Source: Asterias rubens (lineage: Eukaryota; Echinodermata; Asteroidea; Forcipulatida; Asteriidae). Taken from it: a stretch of 64,000 nucleotides of DNA. The notes under the pieces were generated by a model that was not told the origin of the DNA, made no database searches, and saw nothing but the letters and a program-made list of their open reading frames with translations. This document shows positions 30,763 to 42,106 of this stretch, in pieces. The stretch's first letter is position 1; each line of letters opens with the position of its first letter. The translations under genes were made by a program, and so were the position numbers. The stretch covers positions 30,684,673-30,748,672 of the forward strand of contig NC_047062.1 in assembly GCF_902459465.1 (NCBI RefSeq). Direction: 5' to 3'.

Positions 30763-33260
30763 ATGGAGACTACTTCCACAACAGTCACAAGGACAACAGT
30801 AATAAGTGAGCAGCCACGGGAGGGACAGAGCCGATCTGTCGTCATCCGGGTAAGAGTTTTTTTTGTATCTATGTATTTATTTTGTAATGATTTACTCATA
30901 CATTATCCAGAAAGGAATGGATATATTGTTTCGTTAATTAACAAAAGGATAACAATATATGTACATACATGAACATACAACACACACAATTAAAATGGAC
31001 GAAAAGACTAGGGCTCACTCTATGAGAGACCTTACTCTCTTATTAATGTAAAAGAGTGAAAGATGTAAAAGAGTAAAAGATTGAAAATACAAAGAATACA
31101 ACAAATACAGAATAATTAAGTACTATATGATATTTTTATTGCAGGGGCCCAATACAGAACACGGCTGGTCTACAGGTCTGTGTGACTGTATGAAAGATCC
31201 AAAGTCATGTGAGTATAGAATGCTAAGCATGTCGTGACACCTGCATCCCTCAGCAAGACACGTAACCATTCCCTCGTCCTTCGGATGGGACGTAAAGCCA
31301 TTGGTCCAGTGTGTTGTGTAACGCACGTAAAAGAACCGAGTGCACTTATCGAAAATAGAAGGGGTTCGCCCTAGTGTTCCTGGCTGTGGCTAGCTGCTGA
31401 ATGCGCCGTAGCACCTTGCTACATAATCAGAATTCATAACTTCAATAACCTCTCTTTCTGTAAAATGTATGTACTAAGCACCGTGGAGTACCTTGTTGGT
31501 AGATACGTGCGCTGTGTAAGACTTCGATAACTTTATGAAGAAAAACAAATAATATCCAAAGTTTGTATGAATTTAAAGTGTCCTTTGGAAGGTTTCTTAC
31601 GTTTCCAAGCAGTTGACATATTTGTATCATCCTCAATAAGAAATGTATTCATAATATTGCTACTATAACATTCTTAGTTTTATCATTTATTTATGTACAT
31701 TACATTTACACCAATGTGCACCAAAAGAACTGTCTTATGTTCGTCTGTCCTATTGTATGCATGTCTGTCTGTTTGTTTTGTTTCTTTGTCTGTTTGGCTG
31801 TTTTTATTTACAAGCTTCTGCTTATCAAAACAGCCACATACTCTATTTATTACAATATCCTGCTTACTACTACTTAATGTTAGTTTTGCTTTACTCCAAA
31901 TAGTTACATGCAAATTGTCGATATTTTTCATGGAAGTATGGAAATAAATGTCGAAGGAAAGCGTGCTGAAATTTCTGGACAGTTTATAATATTGACGTCA
32001 GATTTGTTTTTATATTTTTTTAGGTTTGTTTGCCTTCATTTGTCTGCCGTGTTTCGACTGTTACCTTGCTACTAGAATGAGGGAAGCCTGTTGTATACCA
32101 ATCATGGTACCCGGCGGTGAGACTGCCATGCGCACAAAGCTTCGAACACAGGAAAACATTTACGTAAGTCTTGGGTTCACATCCCGATGAGGACCATTTT
32201 GATTCGTCTCATTCCATAAGTGGCTATTTCACTTTTACTGTGATTAAGGCACCATAAGGCACCAGCGTAAAACTCCAAACGCGAGATTTCTCACCAAATA
32301 AAATTACATTTCAGACATAAATATTTAAAGGGATGTTTTCTACACTATCATCATCATTAGACCGTGTAAGTTTTATGTAAATCTACACGATTTTGTTGCT
32401 TACCAATTCTGTATGTTCCTTTGAAACTCGACTTAGTTGCTTACTACACAATGCTATTTATTTCATTCATTTGTGTTTTCAATTGTTGATTGCTGTAATA
32501 CTTATCGTTGTAAAGCGTCGAGTGGTGCCTTTTCTGTGTTAGAACGCTGTATTCAGTGTTGCTTGATTATTATTATTAGATAGTTATAATGGTGTGGATA
32601 CGTTTTGGGGCAGTTTCTTCTCTACTGCAAGTTTCATGAATGTTTTGTCATGTAGAGGCCGAACGGATCTCTCACAGTAGCCTTGCTCAAGGCAGCAGTC
32701 GCATTATTCACTCCGAAAAGACGCCGCTGTAAACCCACCCTTATACACTGTGCTTACTGTGTATTCACACCCCACCACCACCCAACCGTATACATTGTAC
32801 ATGTACACCCTCACATCGCTAAACGCACACCGTACATACGACTATTGTGTACAAGTCATCCGCACTCGTACCACTAACCCGCATGCGGAGGGCCGACGCA
32901 TGCGGATAGTGTACGGGGGCATCCTGTGCACAAGTCATCCGCACTCGGTCCACTAACCCGCATGCGGAGGGCCGACGCATGCGGATAGTGTACGGGGGCA
33001 TCTTGTCGTGCGGTGTGGTTATACGCACAGTGTATACGGGTGGGTTTTTATACAGCGGCAGTCGTTTTTCGGAGTGAATAATTCGACTGCCTTGAGCAAG
33101 GCTACTCTCACAGTGAAATGTTGCCTTCTGATGATGCTTTCCTCCTTTCTCCTGTCTGCAGGGTTCCATCTGTGATGACTGTCTTAAAGTTAGCTTCTGC
33201 CCCTGCTGTGCCTTAGCTCAGATGTCACGAGAATTGGACCATATTGAGCATAAGATCTAG
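30763..33260 (+). CDS. PLAC8/cornifelin-like cysteine-rich protein, copy 2
   Basis: Exons 30763-30849, 31145-31208, 32024-32163 and 33162-33260 (stop TAG) encode 129 residues with the same phases (0, 1, 0) as copy 1. The order is TTVTRTTVISEQPREGQSRS, then EHGWSTGLCDCMKDPKSC, then ICLPCFDCYLATRM, then GGETAMRTKLRTQENIY, then FCPCCALAQMSRELDHIEHK. The segments AMRTKLRT.ENI, GSIC.DCL and LAQMSRELDH are shared with copy 1. Exon 3 is one codon longer here. The ATG follows an acceptor-like TTATTTTCAG 12 bases upstream, so the 5' UTR is probably split. The region between residues 71 and 78 (REACCIPIM versus NENFLITCA) is the most diverged. Intron 3 carries a large foldback element. The donor of exon 3 is followed within five bases by a fragment of a tRNA-like SINE. 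Confidence 0.9.
31229..31545 (+). mobile_element. SINE family A, head-truncated
   Basis: GTCGTGACACCTGCATCCCTC, then GGATGGGACGTAAAGCCATTG, then CGCTGTGTAAGACTTCG. In intron 2 of PLAC8-like copy 2, sense orientation. Confidence 0.75.
32671..33115. mobile_element. Foldback element with a tandem-repeat core
   Basis: Arms 32671-32753 and 33025-33115 are inverted (AGTAGCCTTGCTCAAGGCAG, TTATTCACTCCGAAAA, CCGCTGTA). The core has two 79-base copies from 32851 and 32930 (GCATGCGGAGGGCCGACGCA). Intron 3 of PLAC8-like copy 2. Confidence 0.8.
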
Positions 33261-33449
33261 TAATCTTCGCCAAGAAAATATATGTATTCCCCTTGCATCT
33301 GTAATCATGTTTGCACATATTAAGCTCCACGTGTATAGGATTGTTGCAAAGATATCATAAACACCTTCTTTTTGAAATTGTAGTCCACCACTCATAAGTA
33401 GTATGGCTAAATTACTGTAAGGCATTGGATACCTTTTCTTGTCAAAGAC

Positions 33450-33640
33450 GTAAGCTTCCTAATGTATATCTGTGTTTTGATTGGTCCGAGGTGACGTTTA
33501 GCTGCTGCACTTTAGGTCGTCTGCATATGAATGGAGGTGAAAGGTGAGTATGGACGGGGATTGACTTAAGCTAGAGGCCACTCTATGGCGTTACTCTCAA
33601 GCCTCGAAGTGTGACGTCAGGTGTTCAGGCTATAGGTCTT
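33450..33640 (+). repeat. CRE-bearing dispersed repeat
   Basis: Same order of segments as 16070-16230, then GAAGTGTGACGTCAGGTGTTC with TGACGTCA as at 10627. It lies 190 bases after the stop of PLAC8-like copy 2. Confidence 0.65.
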
Positions 33641-34147
33641 CATTGACCTCAGTGAGTGAGGGCACTGTTTGGGTCTTATGACGTCATGTGCAAATAGGGT
33701 ACACATGTACATTTATAAAATGTACATTCACTGTACTCGGATAGGGCCGAATCTAGGGCTGGACTTTGCTCTTTGACGATTGTTTTCCATACGTATTTTA
33801 AATAGGGTCGTCACACTTTCTATAGGCCTAAACAAACTTTGTTCACTTTTTTTTCAACAAAAAACAATGTACAAATGTACATGTATGCTTTAAATAAACA
33901 GGTAGGTCACTACGTAGACTAAAGACCAATGATGTATAATGACTTCTCTATATTTATAGATTGTAGGCATCAGACAGAACCTTTGGATTCGGTGAAATCA
34001 AAGAACACAACACCAGAAATTCTGTTAGTAAGATCTAAATCTCACAGTTTATATCAACACTATTATGCTACTGTTTTTTTATGTACATGTAATTATTATT
34101 GCTGTATTTATTGTTACACGGTAATAAACAAGCAGCTCAGGTCACAG

Positions 34148-34532
34148 TTAAAGGCAGTGGACACTATTGGTAATTGTCAAAGACTAGCCTTCACAGTTGG
34201 TGTATCTCAACATATGCATAAAATAACAAACCTGTGAAAATTTGAGCTCAATCGGTCATCAAAGTTGCGAGATAATAATGAAAGAAGAAAACACCCTTGT
34301 CACTCGAAGTTGTGTGCGTTTAGATGGTTGATTTCGAGACCTCAAGTTCTAAACTTGAGGTCTCGAAATCAAATTCGTGGAAAATTACTTCTTTCTCCAA
34401 AACTATGGCACTTCAGAGGGAGCCGTTTCTCACAATGTTTTATACCATCGACCTCTTCCCATTACTTGTCACCAAGAAAGGTTTTATGCTAATAATTATT
34501 TTGAGTAATTACCAATAGTGTCCACTACCTTT
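34148..34532 (+). mobile_element. M1 foldback element, full length
   Basis: GTTAAAGGCAGTGGACACTA to AATAGTGTCCACTACCTTTAA. The internal palindrome GATTTCGAGACCTCAAG pairs with CTTGAGGTCTCGAAATC, matching perfectly. Confidence 0.9.
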
Positions 34533-34724
34533 AAGATATTTTTGGCATCTGCCAATCAATGGATATTAACCATTTCTTATACATGTAGCCGTGCCTTAAT
34601 TACAGCCATTTTGTATCTGATAAATTAAACTTCTCTCGTTTGTTTTTTTATCGAACATGTGATATTGGCATTCATTACCCGTATGTTGTTGCATCATAAC
34701 CCGTATCTACACGACGTGTACGTT

Positions 34725-34977
34725 TAAAGGCGCTGGGCACCTTTGGTAATTGTCAAAGGCCAGTCTTCTCACTTGGTGTATCTCTACATACGCATCAAAT
34801 AACAACCCTGTGAAAATTTGAGCTCAATTGCTCATCGAAGTTGCAAGAAAATAATAAAAGACTTCAGCTGAAGTATATTTACTTAAGTGAGAAGTTGCCT
34901 CTTTCTCAAAAACTAGGTACTTCCGAGGGAGCCGTTTGCTTTCCATTGCTCGTTACCATAGTGTTCAGTGCATTTAA
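34725..34977 (+). mobile_element. M1 element, shortened
   Basis: TTTAAAGGCGCTGGGCACC to ATAGTGTTCAGTGCATTTAA, with the central hairpin mostly lost. Confidence 0.75.
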
Positions 34978-35258
34978 AATACAAGGGACATACGTACACC
35001 ACTTGCTCTATACATACAAATACTAATTAATTTTATCGCCACAGTTATTGTAACATTACTGATGCTCGGACATAATTTATACAACAAAACTGACCTATAT
35101 ACAACCATGGAGGAAATTTATTCCTCCGTGATACAACACTACAGTACTGTACACGTGAGTGGGGTTTAGTATCCTCCCCCTTCAAGAAAATAAACAAATG
35201 GTTCGATAAGCCTTCATTAAATAGCACCCCTCAAAAAAACCCCGCAACAAACACCCCA

Positions 35259-35303
35259 ACAAACAAACAAACAAACAAACAAACAAACAAACAAACAAAC
35301 AAA
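35259..35303 (+). repeat. (CAAA)n microsatellite
   Basis: About eleven uninterrupted ACAA units in the 3' flank of the EF-hand gene. Confidence 0.9.
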
Positions 35304-35509
35304 CACCCAAATGCATTGTTCTCCCATAACATATGCCAGCTCAAAGCACCTGATCGGAACTAGTCAGTGATGGATATCTTCCATGACGGACGGGCCAGTG
35401 AATTGAAAAGCTAACTGGTCCTGCTGGCCAGGCAGTCACATGCAAAAAGTTAAATGCCGTTAAGTGCAGTGTTATGTCTTTTACTCTGCTTGTCCCCGCC
35501 CCACTTGAC

Positions 35510-35520
35510 CCCCCCCCCCC
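35510..35520 (+). repeat. Poly-C tract
   Basis: CCCCCCCCCC follows TTGACC, about 90 bases beyond the stop of the EF-hand gene. Confidence 0.6.
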
Positions 35521-35609
35521 AATGGAAACGGCTGGTTACGCCCATGATCGTTTTTAAGTTTCTGATTGCAAAATGAGTCAATACCATCTCTTGGACCTGC
35601 ATGCATGTT

Positions 35610-38600
35610 TTACTGAATTGAACAAACTGTGCTTTTATTCTGTTCCAGGGCTGTAGGAAGGTTGGATTTCTTGTTTCGATGTAGTCGGTCGATCACCTGT
35701 AATAAAAGAAACGAACAAGACTTTGATTTCCCCACATATTTTAAAGCAAAAATTCATAAAAAAGCACAAGAAAACAAGCGTCCAAAGCCATGTAGAAATA
35801 ATAATAAATAGTAATTTATATTTCTCTCCAGGACCAGTCTGTTCGAGGGTGAAGACTTTCAGGGGTCAGGGTTACAGAACTTATGTACAAGAGGGGAAGA
35901 GTGTGTACAATCTTTTTGAACACCCTCTACCACATATCTGCCATGTTGTATTAGGGCTACAATCCCCGCCAAAATGCATGGGCCACCCATTTCCAACGTT
36001 ACATAAAACCACTCCATGTCCTCTTCCCATGACAAGAAAACTCCCTCCCCGCTCAACGTTGACTGGAACGCAGAAGACCGTGCAATCCCTACCAGCATTG
36101 AAAGGGGGCAGGGGGCCCAACGAGATATTCCTCAGTTGGTAAAGCGCCGGCACGATAATCCGGAGGTCGTTGGTTCGAATCCCACTCTAGTCAATTCTTT
36201 GCTCAACCCCCAAATCATGTTATGTTTTACATACCGCAAGGCACTCCATGAAGTCCAGGTCACTGGATCCATCAGCGTCTATTTGTTTGACGATATCTCT
36301 AACCTGCTGCTTGGTGAACAGTAAACTGCTACTCTCCAAGATTCGGTCCAGCTCATCTGCATCGATTGTCTATTTATAGAAAATAATTATTTAAAAGGGA
36401 AAAATGATTATAATGGGATTTGGACCAACAACTCAATGACAATATATTTGTTTTGAAAATGAGAATTCCCTGAAGACTATAAGAACATTTACCAATTTAC
36501 CGCAAGTTTCTCAGTCGTTTACCGGAAATTCCTCACTCATTATTACATCGAGTCATGTTTCTCACTATTTTACTTCAAGTTCATCATCACTTTTTTACCC
36601 CAAGTTCCTAACTCGCTTACCTCAACTCGCCACACAGTCACTTCAAATTCCTCTTTATAATTAAAAGTGCACTTTGTGCTTTGGACAATCAAGTTTACCG
36701 TCGGAAATAATTACAGTGCATCTTATGTTTTAACTTACCCCATCTTTATTGGAGTCAGCTTGTACAAACTTCTTCTCAGCGACAAGCAGGACAGACAGCT
36801 TCAGGTCGGGATAGGTCTGGGCGATCTCCTATGGATTTCATACACACCAAGGAATAGTCAGTTAAAATCTGTATTAAACATGGCCAATGTGGCATAGGGT
36901 ATCCCCCAATAGTCCACTACCTCAAAGGCACTGGATATGTTTGGTCACTTGTCAAAGTCCAATATTCTATTATCACTTGGTGTATGGTGTATTCCCAAGT
37001 GTAAGGCCGACAGGGTTAAGGTTTTGGATGCCGGCTGCGCAAATGTTTTCTGACGTAAGGCGATGTGACTGAAAACAAAATGACTCTCATTTGGGACTTG
37101 AGTCAAGTCTACGTTACGTAAAAATATTCACCACTTCTTCACTCTATAATAATATTCCTTAGAGGGCGCTCATACCTCATAGTACTTGTACGTATCTTTC
37201 TTTTCCGCTTCCTTTGCCACTTCGACCTTAATTTCCACAGGAGGTTTGAGACCCTTTCTCGGCTTCTGTCTTGGGTTGGCATGCTTGGCTGTCTTGGGAC
37301 GAACTTTGCGGCCGTTCTGTTTACCAAGTAAAGATAGGACAAAATAGCTGTAAGACATTTAGAACTGCACAGGTTTTGGTGTCAGGCCACTTCTAACATT
37401 TCGTACCCGTGTGTCGATTTCACGAAGAGTTAGGACTAGTCCTTTAGGACTATAGTCCTGAGAGATATTAAAACTTAAGGCTAGTCCTTAAGTACATGTA
37501 GTACGATTAATTCGTCCTTACTCGAGATAAGACTTATAGTCATAACTCTTTATGAAATCCACCCGGGGTCGATTTCACAAAAGATAGTACACTGTACTAA
37601 ACTTTGGACTAGTCTAAGGAGCTATTCAAAACCTAAGGGTAATCCTAAGTTTGGATAGGGAGCAAATATTCTGTATATTATTGCTCCATGGTTAGGATGA
37701 GTTACTCGTCTTATCTCTTTGTGAAATCCACCCCTGACCACTTATGTATTACTTGAAAGACAATGATGAAGTGATAACAATAGATTATTCATTTCGAACC
37801 AGCCATTTTGTTTTCTTACTTTAGGTGTTGAGACTGGCGTGTTGCCTGCTGCTGGGCTAGCGGATGGAGCTTGTATCTTATCTTTGGTTTCTGATTTTGA
37901 ACCCTTCCCCTTCAACGCTTTCAGCTGAAAATGTAATTAATAAAGAAATCACATAATTATAATGGTAATTATATACTATAACTTATAAGCATTTAAAACT
38001 GTGTTAATATGCATGCAAATTGATTTTTATTGAAACTTACATGAATGTTAAAATCAACAACAAACGCATATAAATGTTTTATGTGTTTTTCTCACAAGAT
38101 CAAAAACACGTTCGAAGCATTGCATTGCATTACATTAATTTCAATACGCGTAATTTTTGGAGGGGGGGGGCGTGCAATAGGTTTGAGACAGAATTTCTTG
38201 AATTAATCTTGAATTGAAGTTCATGAAGCAAAGACATTTGTTTGCAGTTGTATTCATAAAGGTATATCTTTTGGGAAGTTTTCAAATGCAATACAAGTTT
38301 CTACAACGGTGTGATTTTGTAGTGCATTCTCAGTCAGTCAGTTGTATTTGACTCAATCGTGGTTTGAACAAGAAACTTGACGATTTTCAAAAGGCCTTTA
38401 CACAAAATTGAGTCACGAAGTTTAATCCAATAATAATAGCTACATTTTCCCGTGTATATAACAGAGCAAAGTGTTGTGCAACATAGTATGTATCAGTTGC
38501 TACTCAAAAATCACCATTTATTTTTGCTACTCAATTAGCATTCTGTGTGCACAAAATCTGCTATGCAAAAGTGCTGATGAAATCATTCGATGAGAAACTA

Positions 38601-39173
38601 TTCATTATTTTTATATGCAGAAATTACAGCAAAATCGTATTGCCATTGATTAGTTATCAAATGTAAATACATATCAGATGACCAGTGCGATAGTAATATT
38701 TGTATAACGGTGACAGGTTCTGTGTTGCTATGGGTTTGTACGCAAAAAAACTAGTCCCTATTTATTTACATTGACTGCACGTACGTCTAATAACATAATG
38801 GGAAAGGTTTTTAAAAACGCCTCCATCAAAAAAAATTAAAACAAATTATACAATGTGATTTTATCATAAGTGGGCTTTTCGACATTTTGAAGAGGATTTA
38901 TGTTATTAGATGTCCCTACCGGCGCCCGCGATTGTATCAATATCAATATAAAACAATAATAAATTGTTATACCTCCGTCTCCAATTTGTCAATTTTCTGG
39001 TAAAGTTCGAAAGATGTACTCATGGCACTATTTAGGGCCTTTTCTTTCTCATCCAATGCAGTTTTCAACGCTTCCTTGTCTCTTAGTAAAAGAACGAACT
39101 CCGAGGTTTTCTGTGTGCGTGTTTGGTCCCCACCCTCCGGGGCTTCGGTGCCATTTCCCCCGGTATCAGCCAT
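35610..39173 (-). CDS. Two-EF-hand protein with N-terminal coiled coil (unrecognised family)
   Basis: Six exons on the minus strand read 39173-38973, 37924-37820, 37316-37176, 36828-36739, 36369-36235 and 35696-35610 (stop TAA), giving 252 residues; all five introns are phase 0. Residues 1-22 are Gly/Thr-rich, 23-69 form a charged coiled coil (LLLRDKEALKTALDEKEK), and 70-140 are a Lys/Pro/Ala-rich linker (NGRKVRPKTAKHANPRQKPR). Residues 150-252 carry paired EF-hands. Loop 1 at 174-185 is DSNKDGTIDADE, with all calcium ligands and the position-6 glycine. Loop 2 at 210-221 is DADGSSDLDFME, with ligands kept but Ser at position 6 instead of Gly. Calcium binding is well supported; partners and location are unknown. 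It matches none of calmodulin, troponin C or the S100 proteins in architecture. The first ATG in the 39173 exon is the only in-frame start there. The intron between exons 4 and 5 splits EF loop 1. Confidence 0.85.
36122..36195 (+). repeat. tRNA-derived repeat, family T
   Basis: CCTCAGTTGGTAAAGCGCC resembles a D arm, CCGG/CCGG an anticodon stem, and TTGGTTCGAATCCCAC a T arm. The residue before the anticodon is C, not the invariant T, and the acceptor does not pair. Antisense to the EF-hand gene, in its last intron. Confidence 0.5.
36924..36988 (+). mobile_element. M1 element, 5' fragment
   Basis: TCAAAGGCACTGGATATG, then AAAGTCCAATATTC and CACTTGGTGTAT, then lost. Confidence 0.55.
37411..37734. 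mobile_element. Two adjacent M2 foldback elements
   Basis: 37411-37565 and 37566-37734 each run from GTCGATTTCAC(G/A)AA to GAAATCCACCC with inverted TAGTCCT-type arms. They are head to tail in an intron of the EF-hand gene. Confidence 0.75.
37925..38972. other. Largest intron of the EF-hand gene
   Basis: AT-rich intron between exons 1 and 2, with a G run near 38160. No element family was recognised. Confidence 0.4.
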
Positions 39174-39344
39174 CCTGAGCTCTGGTGGTCACCGAATACA
39201 ATGTAGTCCGGTTTCGTAGGAGTTTCTCTAAACCGGTTCCAATCGACTTTTCCTAATGTGTCCGAAACGGAATGTGTACTTTTAGAAGACCTTTTTCGGC
39301 AATCCTCAAAGTTCAATTCCCTTTTCTCTCTTGTGTCATTGATA

Positions 39345-39660
39345 TTCCGCTGGTGTCACTGATGTTCCTCTGGCGTAACTGATGTACCTCCTGTGTTACT
39401 GATGTTCCTTTAGTGTCATTGGTAATTCATTGTTGTGTCGCGGCTGATATTCATGGTGTCACGATGCTCCACTGGTGTCACTGCTGTTCCTCTGGTGTCA
39501 CTGATGCTCCACTGGTGTCACTGCTGTTCCTCTTGTGTCACTGATGTTCCTCTTGTGTCACTGATATTCCTGGTGTCACTGATGTTCCTCTTGTGTCACT
39601 GATGTCCCTTTGGTGTCATTTGTGTTCCTTTGGTGTATGTAGATGTTCCCCTGGTTTCAC
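39345..39660. repeat. Degenerate 20-21-bp minisatellite
   Basis: About 14 units of TGATGTTCCTCTTGTGTCAC variants, starting 170 bases upstream (gene sense) of the EF-hand start codon. Confidence 0.85.
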
Positions 39661-40154
39661 GCGGTGCTGTTATGCCTTTCCTATTGAAATACCCATTAGA
39701 TACCTCACCACAGATTTTCGATGAGTCGGCTTTCGACTTTGAATGAGCCGGATAATGCTTTGTTATTCGCCTTCTCAGTAAATAGTCGCCAATCGATGAA
39801 CTGTGTATCAACAATCAATGAGTTCTGAATGCATTCTGTTACAATCGCTGGACGGTAGAACTTTGTCATCCTCCTGGAATGATCGTTTACATGCGTGGTG
39901 TGACGTTTATTTAGTTGCTATCATGTTTGTTGGTAGCTACAATAATGCATGGGGATCATCCAGCTTGAGATTTTGTTTGCTCACTTGCCTTGTGAGTCTT
40001 TGTGGTTTTGTCACGGCTGTGTGAATGGCAGATTTGGTTGGCCTATCTTTGCCTTGTATTTGCATAACAAGAGGACGGGAGTTTGCGTTGACAGAAGTCT
40101 CATGAATAATTATATTAAATCCCGGCAATAAACAGCTATTAAAAGTGCTATTGT

Positions 40155-40535
40155 ACACAACTCTGTTCAGTAAAGTTTCTCTTTTGTTGATCAGAGACTC
40201 TGTGCATCGAACCGGACCCTATATATAAAAGGAAGGGGGGGGCACTGGGCGGGTTTTTAGGTGGGTCTGCTTTAGGGTTGAGTGAGCATGGTGTCCTTGC
40301 TCTGGGTTGAGTGACCCTCATGTAACCACGGGGAAAGAAATTGTTCAACTCTGTTCTCGGTAAAGTTTCCCTTCTGTTAGAAGACTCGATCTGTGCATTG
40401 ATCCAGACACTAATTAGTGATGGGCACCCACAGGGCTGGTTTCTAGGCTTGTGTTAGGGTACAGCGATGAGCATGCTCTGAGCATCTGCATCCTGAGTTG
40501 AGTAACCCTCTCGTCATCCCCATCTTAAGGAATGA
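40155..40535 (+). repeat. Diverged tandem duplication, about 190-bp unit
   Basis: CAACTCTGTTCAGTAAAGTTTC and CAACTCTGTTCTCGGTAAAG start copies 1 and 2. Both continue with TCTGTGCAT(C/T)GA(A/T)CC, a GGGTTG/GTGTTAGGGT segment and GAGTGACCCTC or GAGTAACCCTC. Confidence 0.65.
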
Positions 40536-40564
40536 AACAAGATGGTAGGGTAAAATCTCTTTTG

Positions 40565-40705
40565 AGATGAGGTGTTAGCTCCGAGAAGAGCCGCTTTGGA
40601 CTCAACGTTTCGAACCTTCTCGACTGCTCGTCTTCAGGAGAAAGAGTAGAGTATAATTGTTGAATAGAGACCAAACCGGCTCTTCTCAGAGCCAACAATC
40701 CTCCC
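40565..40705. repeat. Foldback repeat related to 18310-18430
   Basis: GAGAAGAGCCGCTTTGGACTC pairs with GAGACCAAACCGGCTCTTCTC. The middle carries, on the minus strand, CTGAAGACGAGC and GTTCGAAACGTTGAG. Confidence 0.5.
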
Positions 40706-41699
40706 AGGAGATTTATGGATATATCCGAAAATTTACTAGATATTCAACTATTTTAAACACCATGCAAAGCAAAGCTTCAAAACCACTTAAGATGGGATGG
40801 GAGGGTGATGTGGTTTGTTTCCTTTTGGATTGAGATGATCAGTCGCTGCTTCTTCAAGCGATATAGTTCAGTTTAGTGTCCGCATTGGAAAGTCGTGGTT
40901 TGCAAGCCAACTCGTACAGTTAAAAAACTGTGGGATGTTATTGTTAAGCGCATTTTGGCCGAAATCGTTTTTTTTTTTTTTTTTTTTTTTAGATTTTCAT
41001 TTATTTATAGTTCATCATCATCTTCCTATACTGTGCAGAAACCTCCTCTGGAGTATACTCGCACATTAACAGATTTGCCGTTCAAACAATAATGATACAA
41101 ACACGTTTCAAAGGATGCACAAAATACACAACACATGCAAAAATATAAAAAATTATGGTGAATGGATTTCACTTGAAGTTTTCAATTAAACAACACTTAT
41201 CATTGGCAGATTTCTTCTTGCAAACTCTTCAAACGAAAGCTTCATGAAATTCTTAAAGTCTAAAAGAAGTGCCACTTTCAAAACTAGAACTTAGCATTAA
41301 GCGAGTCATTGCTTAATATAAAAGAAAATCTGTGTTTTCGATTAGATAAAACGTGCTTTCAGAAAAATTATCATGTTAGTAAGTCATTTGATTATGTAAC
41401 TGGACAATACATATTATTTTGCAGGATCTAAAAAAAAAAATGCACACAATACTTTCTTATTTATTCCGTTTGAGGGCGCCCTATAGGGTGGCACGATTTC
41501 CAACTCCTCTGTAAAACCAAGCGACTTGCACAAGTCTAATAATTAAATGCAAAAAATTATCCATACGTCCGTCGTGTACGAAATGTGCAGACAACATAAC
41601 AACGAACTCGCGGAAATCTGAGACGAATATTTGCTGGTAAATGGTTGTTCTTACCCGACCCAAAAAGTAAGAGTTAAACATTCCTATGATATAAGTTTG

Positions 41700-41910
41700 C
41701 TTCTATCGCCAGTTTTCTGGTGAATATTGGAGTCTAATGGTCACAGAGGCGACATTTTGACTGGAAATTCTTCGCCGGAAATTCTGAAATTTTTGACCGT
41801 ACGTTCTCGTCTGCTCAGCTTGGCTTGGCGTTCGTCCGTTCATCCACGTTGTTTGTTGTGCTGCATGACTGAATGAACAACAAAGTCTTCGGTGCAAACT
41901 TCACAAGGTG
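41700..41910 (+). promoter_or_regulatory. Possible HECTD1 first noncoding exon
   Basis: A less AT-rich stretch with several CpGs ends in CTTCACAAG|GTGATT, a usable donor, 1.1 kb upstream of the acceptor at 42990-42992. No initiator or TATA box is clear. Offered because an upstream exon must exist; the placement is a guess. Confidence 0.2.
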
Positions 41911-42089
41911 ATTTGGAAACAAGTTCTTTGTCTCATGTCGGGAACTTCCTCGTGTTTATTTTATTGCTTTCCTTTGTGTATCTTGTCCGGATGATATACA
42001 TTTTTTGAAGGGGTTTTTCTTTTCCTTTTTTGTTGGGTTAACTCAATTTGTTTGTTGTGTATTTCTACATAATTCGCCATGATGGTTGT

Positions 42090-42106
42090 TTGGGGGGGGG
42101 GGGGGT
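42090..42106 (+). repeat. Poly-G tract
   Basis: About 17 G in a row, upstream of HECTD1. Confidence 0.8.

Noticed and set aside
36122-36195. Possible tRNA gene
   Set aside because: The D stem and acceptor stem do not pair and the base before the anticodon is C. Related copies at 12545 and 62938 are equally degenerate, so this is a SINE-type repeat.
39345-39660. Regularly spaced repeats that could suggest a CRISPR array
   Set aside because: Units are contiguous without unique spacers, and the genome is eukaryotic.
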